The position numbers were made by a program, and so were the translations under genes. A stretch of DNA of 45,741 bases from Gemmatimonadota bacterium (GTDB lineage: Bacteria > Gemmatimonadota > Gemmatimonadetes > Longimicrobiales > Gaopeijiaceae), in NCBI GenBank assembly GCA_022340755.1, contig JAJDNI010000028.1, positions 1-45,741 on the forward strand, given 5' to 3'. This document shows positions 1 through 8,555 of this stretch, piece after piece. The notes below the pieces were generated by a model. That model was not told the origin of the DNA and ran no database searches. It worked only from the letters and a program-made list of their open reading frames with translations. How positions within the stretch are numbered: the first letter of the stretch is position 1; each line of letters opens with the position of its first letter.

Positions 1-368
1 AACCGATGGGCGTGGTGCGCGTGGCGGTTCCGCTCCTCGTCTACTTCGTGGTGATGTTCGCGGCGACCTTCTTCATGAGCCGGCGATTCGGGGCGGACTA
101 CAGGCGCACCACGACGCTGTCGTTCACTGCGGCCTCCAACAACTTCGAGCTCGCCATCGCCGTCGCGGTGGCTACCTTCGGCATCGGGCACGGCGCGGCC
201 TTCGCGGCGGTCATCGGACCACTGGTCGAGGTCCCCGTGCTCATCGGGCTCGTGAACGTCGCGCTGCGCTGGCGGACACGGTACTTCCCCGACGACCCGT
301 CCAGGTTGGAGGGGCTGTCGAACTGCGCGGTGCCGGCGGGAATCACCGGCGAGGCCGGCGACACGTAG
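1..368 (+). CDS. acr3: ACR3-family arsenite efflux permease, C-terminal fragment (5' end outside window)
   Basis: Membrane permease that exports arsenite. Only the last ~120 residues are visible; the reading frame is open from base 3, so the gene begins before the window. The stretch [17 protein letters not shown] followed by [17 protein letters not shown] is the conserved C-terminal half of ACR3 proteins (family knowledge), and it forms hydrophobic membrane segments. The tail after the last segment (about 30 residues, [11 protein letters not shown] onward) is hydrophilic and probably cytoplasmic. The ATG at base 6 is unlikely to be the true start because a whole ACR3 protein is about 350-400 residues. 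A strong hairpin follows the stop directly, so this ends a transcription unit. Whether other ars genes lie upstream cannot be seen. Confidence 0.85.
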   Translation, partial: PMGVVRVAVPLLVYFVVMFAATFFMSRRFGADYRRTTTLSFTAASNNFELAIAVAVATFGIGHGAAFAAVIGPLVEVPVLIGLVNVALRWRTRYFPDDPSRLEGLSNCAVPAGITGEAGDT

Positions 369-416
369 GCTGCGGCCCGGGAGCGGGGCGGGCACGCCCT
401 CGCGCTCCACCGCAGC
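369..416 (+). terminator. Long GC-rich hairpin after the ACR3 gene
   Basis: Starting on the base after the ACR3 stop, three stacked perfect stems fold together: GCTGCGG (369-375) with CCGCAGC (410-416), GGAGCG (380-385) with CGCTCC (403-408), and GGGCG (386-390) with CGCCC (395-399), closed by the loop GGCA. That is 18 base pairs broken by small internal loops. No T-run follows. The placement suggests a terminator; the function is inferred. Confidence 0.55.
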
Positions 417-484
417 GGATCCAGGCTCCGGGAAGGCGAAGACCATTGCATCCCGGTTCGGGGCGTTCGCACCTTGGCGGGACC

Positions 485-3400
485 ATGACCCCCATCGACC
501 CTTCCCTTTCGGCCGCCCTGGCTGCCCGCTACGGCCTCGAGAAGGAGCTGGGCGAAGGCGGGACCGCCACCGTGTACCTGGCCGAGGATCTGAAGCACGG
601 CCGCAAGGTGGCGGTGAAAGTGCTCCGGCCGGAGGTTGCCGCTGCCGTGGGGCACGAGCGCTTCCTGCGGGAGATCACCACCACGGCGAACCTCCGGCAC
701 CCGAACATCCTTCCCCTGTTCGACTCGGGGCGGGAGGCGGGCTTCATCTTCTACGTGATGCCCTTCGTCGAAGGCGAGTCCCTCCGTGATCGGCTCTCCC
801 GGGAGGGGCAGCTTCCCGTCGACGACGTCGTCCACATCGTCGACGAGGTCGCCGACGCCCTGGCGTACGCACACCGCAATGGCGTGGTGCACCGCGACAT
901 CAAGCCGGAGAACATCCTCCTGGAGAACGGTCACGCGGTGGTCGCCGACTTCGGGATCGCCCACGCAGTGACCCGCGCCGGAGACGAGCGGCTCACCTCG
1001 GTGGGAATGGCCATCGGCACGCCGTACTACATGAGTCCCGAGCAGGCGAACGGCGAGGAGGTGGATGCCCGCAGCGATCTCTATGCCCTCGGCTGCGTCA
1101 CCTACGAGATGCTCACGGGAAGTCCCCCCTTCACGGGGCGCAGCGCCGTCGCGGTTCTGGCCCGCCACGCCATGGACCCGGTGCCCTCCATCGAAACGGT
1201 CCGCCCGGCGGCGGCCGCCCGGTTCCGGGATCCCATCGAGCGCGCTCTAGCCAAGTCGCCGGCGGATCGGTACGCCACGGTTCACGAATGGCGCGAGGCG
1301 GTGACGCGACCCGAAGCCGGCCTGGCCACGGAGCCAGGGCTGATTCCGGCCATTCACAAGCCGCCGCCGGTGCCGTCGACGCCTTTGCTGGGCCGTGAGG
1401 AGAATCTCCAGGAGGCTCTGGAGCGGGTGGCTTCCGGCAGCCGCGTGCTCACTGTCACCGGATACGGGGGCACGGGGAAGACGCGCTTCTCCATCGAGCT
1501 CTACCGTCGCCTGGAGGAGAGCCATGCCGAAGGCGCCGCCTTCGTCTCCCTGGCTTCGGCCACCGCACCCGAGGAGGTGCTGAGCACCATCGGTACGACG
1601 TTGGAGATCGCCGAAGCACACGGGCGGTCTCCTCTGGACGCGGTGTGCACGGTCATCGGCGAGCGCCGGATGCTCCTCGTGCTCGACAACCTGGAGCAGG
1701 TACTCGATGCAGCCGGGGACATTGCCGCCCTGGTGGCGCGATGCCCGAAGCTCCAGGTCATCGCCACCAGCCGTGCACCGCTCAAGATCGGGGCGGAATC
1801 CGAGTTCGCGCTGCCGCCCCTGGAGCTCCCGGGGCGCGAGAAGGCCACGGTAGAGTCGCTGCTCGCGTGCCCGTCGGTGGCGCTGTTCGTCCAGAGGGCG
1901 CAGAAGGTCCAGCCGACGTTCACCCTCTCGGATGCCAACGCCTCCGCGGTCTCGGACATCTGCCGGCGCCTCGATGGTCTGCCGCTGGCACTGGAGCTGG
2001 CGGCCGCGCGTATCCGCATCCTCGAGCCACCAGCGCTCCTCCAGCGCCTGGACCACGCACTCGATCTCCTGACGTCGGGAGACCGAGATCTGCCCATGCG
2101 CCAGCGCACCCTGCGCACCACCATCAGTTGGAGCTACTCCCTTCTCGAGCCCGAGGAGCAGAGGCTCCTGCGCCGCCTGTCGGTCTTCCAGGAAGGGTGG
2201 ACGCTGGACGCCATGGAGCAGGTCTGCTATACGGGGGACGAACGCTATCGTGCCCTCGACGAGCTCGATTCACTGGTGGAGAAGGGGCTCGTGCGGGTGG
2301 TGGGGGTGGGGGGCCGATACGCGCTCCTGGAGACCATTCGGGCCTTCGCCGTGGAGCAGCTCCGTGCCGGTGGAGAGGTGGAGGAGATCAAGGCGGCGCA
2401 CGCGGCCCACTTTGTGAGGTTCACCGTGGACATCGCCGCCGGCATCAAGGGCGACCGACAACTCGAGGCGATGCACCGAGCCCGGACCGAGAACGCGAAT
2501 ACCATGGCGGCGAGCCAGTGGCTCACCGCTCGGGCGCGAGCCGGGGATCACGCTGCGGTGGAACACGGCCTCCTGCTGTGCGGCAATCTCTGCTGGCCGT
2601 GGCACATCCACGGCCAGCACCTGACGGGTGCGGGCCTGGTCGACGTCTTCCTGCCCTTGGCCGCCGATGATCCCCCCAGCCTCGGGCGGTGCCTGACGGG
2701 AATCACCGCGGCCATGATGCGTGGCAGCATGGGCGACTGGGAAGGCGCGCTCCGGGACGCCGATCGGGCCCACGAGGACGGGCTGGCCCTCGGAGACGAG
2801 GCCGTCACGGCGGAGGCGGCGGTCCACCAGGGATACATCCACCTTTCAACGGGGAGGATGGAAGAAGCGGGGTCGGCCCTGGACGACGCCATATCCCGGG
2901 CGACGGCCAGCGGGACGGAGTTCATCCAAGCGCTCGCGATGTCCATCAAGGGGATGCTGCTCTTCCTGGGTGGAGATCTCGAGGCGGGCTGGGAGACGGT
3001 GGAGGCTGCCCGCCGGATACAGATCCGGATCGGAGACTACGAGGGCAGGGGTCTATCGCTCTCCTTCCTCGCACAGATGACGTTCGCGAAGGGTGACCAC
3101 GCCGGCGCCGTGGAGACCTTCCGCGAAGCTCTCGACTCCTTCGGGCGGGTCGGGGACCGCCCGGAGATCGCGCGCCTGCATTGCGAGATGGGGTGGGCTG
3201 CCCTGGGGGCGGGAAACGCGAGCGATGCGCAGCATGCCTTCGTGTCGGCGGTACGCACCTACGAGGAGGTGGGGAGCCCACGGGGCACGGGACACGCGCT
3301 CATGGGGCTGGCCGCGATGGAGGCGGCCGAGGGACGCGCCGAGCGCGCCGTGGCCATCGCGGCGGCGGCCCAGGAGCTGTCGGCGCGAGCGGGCGTCGTG

Positions 3401-3541
3401 GTGGATCACCCCATGGATCCAGGTGTGGCGGATCGAATCGAGGCTCTGAAAGCTACTATTCCGAAGGCGACCCTGGCCGGACTCGAGGCCGACGCGCGCG
3501 CGCTGACCCCCGCTGGGGTCCTGGCGATGTTCGACCCGTAG
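485..3541 (+). CDS. Ser/Thr protein kinase fused to a STAND-type ATPase and TPR-like repeats
   Basis: A 1018-residue cytoplasmic signalling protein. The N-terminal ~280 residues are a complete Hanks-type kinase: glycine loop GEGGTATVY, ATP-binding Lys45, catalytic loop HRDIKPEN with Asp138, DFG with Asp155, and the GTPYYMSPEQ activation segment. A second nucleotide-binding unit begins near residue 300 with Walker A GYGGTGKT (Lys332) and Walker B LLVLDN (Asp401), then TSRAPLKIGAE, RRLDGLPLALELAAARI and TTISWSYSLL. This is the predicted-ATPase (COG3903-like) STAND signature usually joined to SARP or LuxR DNA-binding domains; here the partner is a kinase. From about residue 640 to the end it is helical and alanine-rich, consistent with TPR repeats. 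There is no transmembrane segment. A TTG 13 codons upstream (446) is an alternative start with a better GGAAGG ribosome site; ATG 485 matches where kinase homology begins. Substrates are unknown. Confidence 0.88.
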   Translation: MTPIDPSLSAALAARYGLEKELGEGGTATVYLAEDLKHGRKVAVKVLRPEVAAAVGHERFLREITTTANLRHPNILPLFDSGREAGFIFYVMPFVEGESLRDRLSREGQLPVDDVVHIVDEVADALAYAHRNGVVHRDIKPENILLENGHAVVADFGIAHAVTRAGDERLTSVGMAIGTPYYMSPEQANGEEVDARSDLYALGCVTYEMLTGSPPFTGRSAVAVLARHAMDPVPSIETVRPAAAARFRDPIERALAKSPADRYATVHEWREAVTRPEAGLATEPGLIPAIHKPPPVPSTPLLGREENLQEALERVASGSRVLTVTGYGGTGKTRFSIELYRRLEESHAEGAAFVSLASATAPEEVLSTIGTTLEIAEAHGRSPLDAVCTVIGERRMLLVLDNLEQVLDAAGDIAALVARCPKLQVIATSRAPLKIGAESEFALPPLELPGREKATVESLLACPSVALFVQRAQKVQPTFTLSDANASAVSDICRRLDGLPLALELAAARIRILEPPALLQRLDHALDLLTSGDRDLPMRQRTLRTTISWSYSLLEPEEQRLLRRLSVFQEGWTLDAMEQVCYTGDERYRALDELDSLVEKGLVRVVGVGGRYALLETIRAFAVEQLRAGGEVEEIKAAHAAHFVRFTVDIAAGIKGDRQLEAMHRARTENANTMAASQWLTARARAGDHAAVEHGLLLCGNLCWPWHIHGQHLTGAGLVDVFLPLAADDPPSLGRCLTGITAAMMRGSMGDWEGALRDADRAHEDGLALGDEAVTAEAAVHQGYIHLSTGRMEEAGSALDDAISRATASGTEFIQALAMSIKGMLLFLGGDLEAGWETVEAARRIQIRIGDYEGRGLSLSFLAQMTFAKGDHAGAVETFREALDSFGRVGDRPEIARLHCEMGWAALGAGNASDAQHAFVSAVRTYEEVGSPRGTGHALMGLAAMEAAEGRAERAVAIAAAAQELSARAGVVVDHPMDPGVADRIEALKATIPKATLAGLEADARALTPAGVLAMFDP

Positions 3542-3758
3542 AAATCGGCCCGCATCCGGTCTTCCACCTTCGAATCCGCTCAGTCGACACGAGTGATCCT
3601 TCCGGTCCTGAGCCGCGCCGGGGCCGATCCATGAGGCGGCGGGCCGCGTCACGACTGATCCTTGCGGCGGCCGGGGTGTAGCACCGGCGTTTCCCCCTCA
3701 ACCCGACACTCTGCCTATCGACGTGATGGAGGCGGGGACAAGGAGATGGATGGTCGGC

Positions 3759-4139
3759 ATGCGGCGCATCATGATGAAGTCCAAGATCCACCGTGCCACG
3801 GCCACCGAGGCGAACCTGGACTACATGGGATCCCTCACCCTCGACCGTGACCTCATGGACGCCGCCGACCTACTTGCCCACGAGAAGGTGCAGGTCGTGG
3901 ACATCACCAACGGGAATCGCCTCGAGACCTACGTCATCGAGGGCGAGCGCGGCTCCGGGACCGTCGGCATCAACGGCGCCGCCGCACATCTCGTCCACCC
4001 CGGCGACACGGTCATCATCATCTCCTATGCGGAGATGGAGGACGCCGAAGCCCGGGACCATTTGCCCACCGTGGTCTTCGTCGACGACCGGAACCGGGTG
4101 CTTCGGTCGGGAGTCGAATCCGTGGAGACGGCGGGATAG
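3759..4139 (+). CDS. panD: Aspartate 1-decarboxylase proenzyme
   Basis: Converts L-aspartate to beta-alanine for pantothenate and coenzyme A synthesis, in the cytoplasm. The protein is made as an inactive chain that cleaves itself between Gly and Ser to create a pyruvoyl cofactor. From ATG 3759 the product is 126 residues and the cleavage pair falls at Gly24-Ser25 ([11 protein letters not shown]), the same length and position as in the E. coli enzyme, which decided the start. [33 protein letters not shown] and [12 protein letters not shown] are all family-conserved. In-frame starts at 3723, 3726 and 3750 exist; AAGGAG at 3740-3745 sits close to 3750, so a product 3 residues longer is possible. 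The next gene starts 4 bases after the stop, so the two are probably co-transcribed. Confidence 0.95.
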   Translation: MRRIMMKSKIHRATATEANLDYMGSLTLDRDLMDAADLLAHEKVQVVDITNGNRLETYVIEGERGSGTVGINGAAAHLVHPGDTVIIISYAEMEDAEARDHLPTVVFVDDRNRVLRSGVESVETAG

Positions 4140-4143
4140 GGCG

Positions 4144-4821
4144 GTGTGGAAGGAACCGAGCTTGCACAGAGACGACGACTTCTGGGAACAACCGGACGTG
4201 GTGGCCCGCTTCGCGGCGCGCGATCCGGATCATCGACTGACGGCGCTGGTGGAGGATCTGGCACCGGGGCGGACGCTGGACGTGGGCTGCGCCGGGGGAC
4301 GCAACACGATCTTCCTCGCACGGCACGGCTGGGACGTCCATGCCCTGGACGCCAGCGCAGGCATGGTGGCGGAGACCAGACGGCGGTTGGCCGAGTTGGT
4401 GGGCGAGGAGGAGGCGGCGGGGCGGGTCTGGCGGGGTCCCATGGACGACTTGTCACGCCTGGCCGACGCGTCGTTCGATCTGGTCGTGGGCCTGGGCATC
4501 TACCAGAACGCGGAGAGCCTGGCCGGGTGGCACCGCGCGCTGGGCGAGACGGCGAGGGTGTTGAAGGCCGGCGGGCTGTTGCTCATGGCCCACTTCACGC
4601 CGGACGTGGACCTCACGGGCTCCGGCGTCCGGCCGGCCGAGGGCGAGCCCCACGTGTACGACGGGATGCCGGGTGGCCGTGGCGTGTTGTTCCACGCCCC
4701 GGAGTTGGAGGCGGCCCTCGCCGAGCACGGCCTGCTCCCGGCCACACCGAGTGACACGGTTGTGGTGCCCACGGAACGAGGGCAGCGGGCCACGGTGAAC
4801 GCGCTGCTACGGCGGACGTAG
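4144..4821 (+). CDS. Class I SAM-dependent methyltransferase
   Basis: A 225-residue cytoplasmic methyltransferase of unknown substrate. Motif I is TLDVGCAGGRNTIFLA near residue 43, followed by the acidic end of the second strand (VHALDAS) and a post-motif with DLVVGLGIYQN. The C-terminal half keeps the expected strand order (LKAGGLLLMAHF). The start is uncertain: GTG 4144 lies 4 bases after panD, whereas TTG 4162 has AGGA 7 bases upstream and would give a protein beginning MHRDDDFWEQ. The frame is open far upstream inside panD, but that portion has no methyltransferase homology. Its link to panD is positional only. A tellurite-resistance TehB-like enzyme is one possibility; I cannot assign it. 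Confidence 0.85.
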   Translation: MWKEPSLHRDDDFWEQPDVVARFAARDPDHRLTALVEDLAPGRTLDVGCAGGRNTIFLARHGWDVHALDASAGMVAETRRRLAELVGEEEAAGRVWRGPMDDLSRLADASFDLVVGLGIYQNAESLAGWHRALGETARVLKAGGLLLMAHFTPDVDLTGSGVRPAEGEPHVYDGMPGGRGVLFHAPELEAALAEHGLLPATPSDTVVVPTERGQRATVNALLRRT

Positions 4822-5004
4822 CCGCATGCCGCGTCGCATCCACCCGAGATCTCGCGGGGCCGCGGGTCCCCCGGACGTTGACGAAGTTCCCTCAAGCGAC
4901 CCGATTAACAGCAGGGCCGAAGCCGAAGCTCACGAGTAACGGGCTCAGATTGCCGAAGGACCTCCGGGGCTACCAGACCGGGGCACAACCGCGCAGGAGA
5001 TCCG

Positions 5005-6426
5005 ATGTCCCCTCGATCCAGGTCGATCCAACGGGTCACGCCGATGGCCACCAGGCGCTGGTGGACCCTCGCCCGCACGGCTCCGGTCGCCCTCTTGATG
5101 GGGGTTCTCATGTCGGCGCCGCTGGTGGCCCAGACGCGCCGCGACGTCTCCCAGGTCGATGCCAGGCACTCGCCGACCTGGCTGCGCAACGGCGTCATCT
5201 ACGAGCTGAACGTCCGCACCTTCTCTCCCGAGGGGACGTTCAATGCCGTCACCGGGCGCCTCGACGAGCTCAAGGCGCTGGGCGTGAACATCATTTGGCT
5301 GATGCCCATCAACCCCATCGGGCAGCTCAAGAAGAAGGGGACCATCGGCAGCCCGTACGCGGTACGGGACTACTACGGGATCAATCCGGACTACGGGACG
5401 GCGGCCGACCTGAAGCGGCTCGTGAACCAAGCACATCAGCTCGGGCTGAAGGTCATCGTCGATGTCGTGTTGGACCACACTTCGTGGGACAACGAGCTGA
5501 TGAAGCGACCGGCGTTCTACAAGCACGACGCCGCCGGCAACCCGGCCTCACCGTACGACTGGACGGACGTGGTTCAGCTCGACTACGGAAACCCCGACGT
5601 GCGCAGCTACATGACCGATGTCCTGAAGTACTGGATCCGTGAGTACGATCTGGACGGCTTCCGGTGCGACGTGGCATCCATGGTTCCGACGGACTTCTGG
5701 GAGCAGGCTCGCAAGGACCTCGAAGCGATCAAGCCGGACATCATGATGCTCGCCGAGGCCCAGGAGCCGGAGCTCCTCGCCCAGGCCTTCGACATCGACT
5801 ACAGCTGGACCGAGTACCACGCGCTCTCGGAGGCCATCACGGGTGGCGGGAGCGCGAGGGAGATCCAGGCGGCGTGGGAGGCGGAGCGGCGAGCGGGCCC
5901 CCGCGGCGCGCTGCACATGCGCATCGCCGACGACCATGACGAGCAACGCGCCATCGCGCTCTTCGGGGTTCGTGGAGCCCTCGCGGCCTCGGCGGTGATC
6001 TTCACCATGGACGGCGTTCCCCTCCTCTACAACGGCATGGAGGTCGGGGACGACACGGAGAGCACGGCGCCCGCACTGTTCGAGAGGCTCCCGGTCTTCT
6101 GGGCCATCGCCGAACGGCGGCCGGAGGTGCCCCGCTTCTATCACTGGATGATCCCGCTGCGGCGCGCGCACGCGGCGCTCCGACAGGGGAAGACCACCTG
6201 GGTGCGCAACAGCGACGAGGACCGCGTTCTGACGTACATGCGAAGCGACTCCACCGAGGACATCCTCGTCGCCGTGAATCTCTCCAACCGACCGTTCCAT
6301 GGGACGGTGGAGATGATGGGTGAAGGGGGACTGACCGAGCTCAGCCCCAAGACGGGGGCACCGGCGGCCCTGCCCGCGCTCTTCCTCGACCCATGGGGGG
6401 TGCGCATCTTCCGCCGACCCCGCTGA
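5005..6426 (+). CDS. Secreted GH13 alpha-amylase-family glycoside hydrolase
   Basis: A 473-residue enzyme acting on alpha-glucans or related alpha-glucosides. AGGAGA lies 6 bases before ATG 5005. The N-terminus has a basic region then a hydrophobic stretch ending PLVAQ, a Sec signal peptide, so it acts in the periplasm or outside the cell. GH13 core motifs are in order: VIVDVVLDHTSWDN (region I), GFRCDVA with nucleophile Asp222, LAEAQEPEL with acid/base Glu251, and ADDHDE with Asp312 as transition-state stabiliser. The last ~70 residues form the usual beta C-domain (VAVNLSNRPF). It begins 183 bases after the methyltransferase and is probably its own unit. Specificity (amylase, maltogenic enzyme or trehalose-related) cannot be decided from motifs. 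Confidence 0.92.
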   Translation: MSPRSRSIQRVTPMATRRWWTLARTAPVALLMGVLMSAPLVAQTRRDVSQVDARHSPTWLRNGVIYELNVRTFSPEGTFNAVTGRLDELKALGVNIIWLMPINPIGQLKKKGTIGSPYAVRDYYGINPDYGTAADLKRLVNQAHQLGLKVIVDVVLDHTSWDNELMKRPAFYKHDAAGNPASPYDWTDVVQLDYGNPDVRSYMTDVLKYWIREYDLDGFRCDVASMVPTDFWEQARKDLEAIKPDIMMLAEAQEPELLAQAFDIDYSWTEYHALSEAITGGGSAREIQAAWEAERRAGPRGALHMRIADDHDEQRAIALFGVRGALAASAVIFTMDGVPLLYNGMEVGDDTESTAPALFERLPVFWAIAERRPEVPRFYHWMIPLRRAHAALRQGKTTWVRNSDEDRVLTYMRSDSTEDILVAVNLSNRPFHGTVEMMGEGGLTELSPKTGAPAALPALFLDPWGVRIFRRPR

Positions 6427-6496
6427 GACGCGGGCCGTTGCGGGCGGCCCCGATCTTCGATCGACCTGGCTGAACTCCTGAGGAGAGAATCGCTAC

Positions 6497-7195
6497 GTGG
6501 CCGACACGCCCATCGACGAGAGACGATTCACGGACCAGGAAGTCCGCGAGATCCTGAAGCGGGCGGTCAAGTCGGCGCCTTCCCACGCCATGACGAGGAG
6601 CGAAGGCCTGTCCTTGGCGGAGCTGAAGGCCATCGGCGAGGAGGTGGGCATCGACGCCGCTCGTCTGGAGGCGGCGGCACAGGATGTCGCCATGGGCCGG
6701 AGCAGGCACGGCAACCTGCTGGTGGGCTCTCCCACGGTCATGAACTTCGAGCGGAAGGTGGAGGGAGGCTTCGACCCCGAGGACACGCCCGAGATACTCT
6801 CCGTGATCCGTCGGACCATGGGCGTGCAGGGAGAGGTAAACGATATCCACGGTTCCCTGGAGTGGAGAGCCCAGGGGGATATCGGCGCCCGCTACGTCAC
6901 GCTCTCCTCCCGGGACGGCGTTACGACCATCAACGGCTCGTCCAACCTCAATTCGGCGGCCGTCCTGACCTACCTCCCCGCCGGCCTGATCGGTTTGATC
7001 GCCTCGCTCGTCGGCCTCATCAAGTTCGTAAAGGACGGGAGTCAGATCGGGCTGATCCTCTTCTTTGTCGTCCTCCCCGTCCTGTACCCGATCCTCCGGT
7101 GGATCCTCCGCAAGGTCACGAATTCGGAATCGGCCAAGCTCCAACAGGTGGTGGACGAGCTGGCCCGTCTGACGGAGGGGTCGGGGCCCGAGTAG
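6497..7195 (+). CDS. Uncharacterised membrane protein with N-terminal helical module
   Basis: A 232-residue protein starting at GTG 6497, with AGGAGAG 9 bases upstream. Residues 1-55 (FTDQEVREILKRAV, then LSLAELKAIGEEVGIDAARL) look like a small helical module that recurs at the N-terminus of membrane proteins in Gemmatimonadota-like genomes; that is recollection, not a search result. The middle is mixed alpha/beta with no recognised motif. Two membrane segments lie near residues 153-178 and 182-204, separated by a short charged turn, and the C-terminal tail after residue ~205 is charged and helical. It follows the GH13 gene by 70 bases in the same direction. No function can be assigned. Confidence 0.75.
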   Translation: MADTPIDERRFTDQEVREILKRAVKSAPSHAMTRSEGLSLAELKAIGEEVGIDAARLEAAAQDVAMGRSRHGNLLVGSPTVMNFERKVEGGFDPEDTPEILSVIRRTMGVQGEVNDIHGSLEWRAQGDIGARYVTLSSRDGVTTINGSSNLNSAAVLTYLPAGLIGLIASLVGLIKFVKDGSQIGLILFFVVLPVLYPILRWILRKVTNSESAKLQQVVDELARLTEGSGPE

Positions 7196-7233
7196 CGTTC
7201 CAAGTCCGACCTCGCCGATCGTAGCGATGGCCC

Positions 7234-7266
7234 GAGCTGGTCCGGAAGCCCGAACCGGACCGACTC
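7234..7266. terminator. Bidirectional hairpin between convergent genes
   Basis: GGTCCGG (7239-7245) pairs perfectly with CCGGACC (7255-7261) across a 9-base loop, and the flanks extend the stem with GAG/CTC after one mismatch. It lies between the convergent stops at 7195 and 7265, so it can serve both strands. No T-tract is present. Confidence 0.5.
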
Positions 7267-8431
7267 AGCCGCTTCGCGCCTTCCAGGCCGCCAGGATGCG
7301 CGCCTCCTTGTCCGGCGCCAGTCCGGTGCGGAGCGCCGGGGCGTCGGCGCCTCGCCCCTTCCACCACACCAGGGTGTCACGCGCAGTGTCCGCCAGGGGG
7401 CGGAACTCGAGTCCGGCCGCGATGGCCTTCGAGCAGTCCCAATCCATGAAGCCACGGGTGTCCGGCCCGGGATAGACCCATACGGGCATCTCCATCCACG
7501 CGCCCACTTTCTGCTCGCGGAGGAAGTCGGCCGCGACCCACGTGAACGACACGTCCGCAGACGTGACGGCACGGATGCCGTAGAGCATCTCGGCCATGGT
7601 CATCGGTGACCGTGGCCCCACGGCGTTGTACGTGCCGGACGCCTGATCCTCGACGAGGTGCACGAGGAAACGGCCCAGGTCGCGAACGTCCACGATCTGC
7701 GCGAGGTCCGTGCCGTCCCCCGGGGCCAGAACCTCGCCGCCACGGTCGATGCGTACCGGCCAGTAGGTGAATCGGTCGCTGTTGTCCCTCGGGCCGACGA
7801 TGAGACCCGGGCGCACCACCAGCCCCCGGTCGCCGAAGGTGGCGTGCACGATGCGCTCCGCCTCCGCCTTGTTGGGCCCGTACGCCTCGCCAAAGGGAGC
7901 GTTCCGCCGGATCACGTCCTCGTAGTCGGCGTGGCTGAACACCGGCGCGTCCTCTGTCTGCCCCGGGGTGCCGTTGTCCGTATGGGCCGAGATGCTCGAC
8001 ACGAACAGGTATCGTCCCACCGAGTCCTTCAACGCGGCGGTGGAGTCGCGAACCCAGGTGGCTATGCTCGCGGAGGTGTCGAGCACCGCGTCCCATGTCC
8101 GTCCCTGGAGCGCAGTCAGGTCGGGGACGGCACGATCACCCACCAGCTTCTCGACGTTGGGGAACAGCTGTGGATTGGTGTGGCCGCGGTTGAAGAGCGT
8201 CACCGTATGACCCCGCGCCAGGGCGTACTCGACCTCGGCCGGGCCCAGGAAGCCGGTGCCCCCGAGCATGAGGATACGCAGCGCTCGGGGGGCGCGCGGA
8301 ACCTGACGGGCGCTCGCGCCCGAAGGGGGCAGGACCCAGTCGGCGCCGGAGACTGCGCCCGGCCGCCCGCCCAATCCCAGCCCCACTCCCGCCGCGGCCG
8401 AGGCCGCCAGGAATTCTCGCCTGTTCGTCAT
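7265..8431 (-). CDS. Tat-exported NAD-dependent epimerase/dehydratase (extended SDR family)
   Basis: A 388-residue protein starting at the ATG ending at 8431, with GAGGAGT just upstream. The N-terminus MTNRREFLAASAAAGVGLGL is a twin-arginine signal, followed by a linker to about residue 50. The nucleotide-binding motif LMLGGTGFLG (Gly57-Gly63) begins a Rossmann fold, with FNRGHT at the second strand typical of atypical SDRs; later parts (YGPNKAEAE, VVRPGLIVGP) match sugar-nucleotide epimerase-like enzymes. A folded NAD-bound enzyme is a logical Tat cargo, but an exported SDR is unusual. An earlier in-frame start near 8575 would bury the Tat signal and is rejected. It is divergent from the tRNA editing gene. 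The substrate is unknown. Confidence 0.86.
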   Translation of the reverse strand: MTNRREFLAASAAAGVGLGLGGRPGAVSGADWVLPPSGASARQVPRAPRALRILMLGGTGFLGPAEVEYALARGHTVTLFNRGHTNPQLFPNVEKLVGDRAVPDLTALQGRTWDAVLDTSASIATWVRDSTAALKDSVGRYLFVSSISAHTDNGTPGQTEDAPVFSHADYEDVIRRNAPFGEAYGPNKAEAERIVHATFGDRGLVVRPGLIVGPRDNSDRFTYWPVRIDRGGEVLAPGDGTDLAQIVDVRDLGRFLVHLVEDQASGTYNAVGPRSPMTMAEMLYGIRAVTSADVSFTWVAADFLREQKVGAWMEMPVWVYPGPDTRGFMDWDCSKAIAAGLEFRPLADTARDTLVWWKGRGADAPALRTGLAPDKEARILAAWKARSG

Positions 8432-8502
8432 CGTGGACTCCTCGGGCGATTCGCCCCGGTTGATGGCGCCACCGTGCGCGTGCATGATCCTGCGATGCCA
8501 CG

Positions 8503-8516
8503 ACCATTGTAATGGT
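8503..8516. promoter_or_regulatory. Palindrome in the divergent epimerase/alaX promoter region
   Basis: ACCATT-GT-AATGGT is a perfect 6-2-6 inverted repeat in the 124-base gap between two divergent genes. On the minus strand it contains TACAAT (8506-8511), one base from a consensus -10 box for the epimerase gene. A regulator binding here could control both genes. No -35 box stands out. Confidence 0.35.
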
Positions 8517-8555
8517 GATGAACGCGACGTTTCGCCAGATGCAGAGACGAGGTCC

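Noticed and set aside
3544-3628. Inverted repeat ATCGGCCC...GGGCCGAT after the kinase gene as a terminator
   Set aside because: The arms are 69 bases apart, so the loop is too long for an intrinsic terminator and the match may be chance.
3793-4143. Extension of the methyltransferase upstream through panD
   Set aside because: The added 117 residues lie in another frame of panD and lack homology; the methyltransferase fold starts after 4144.
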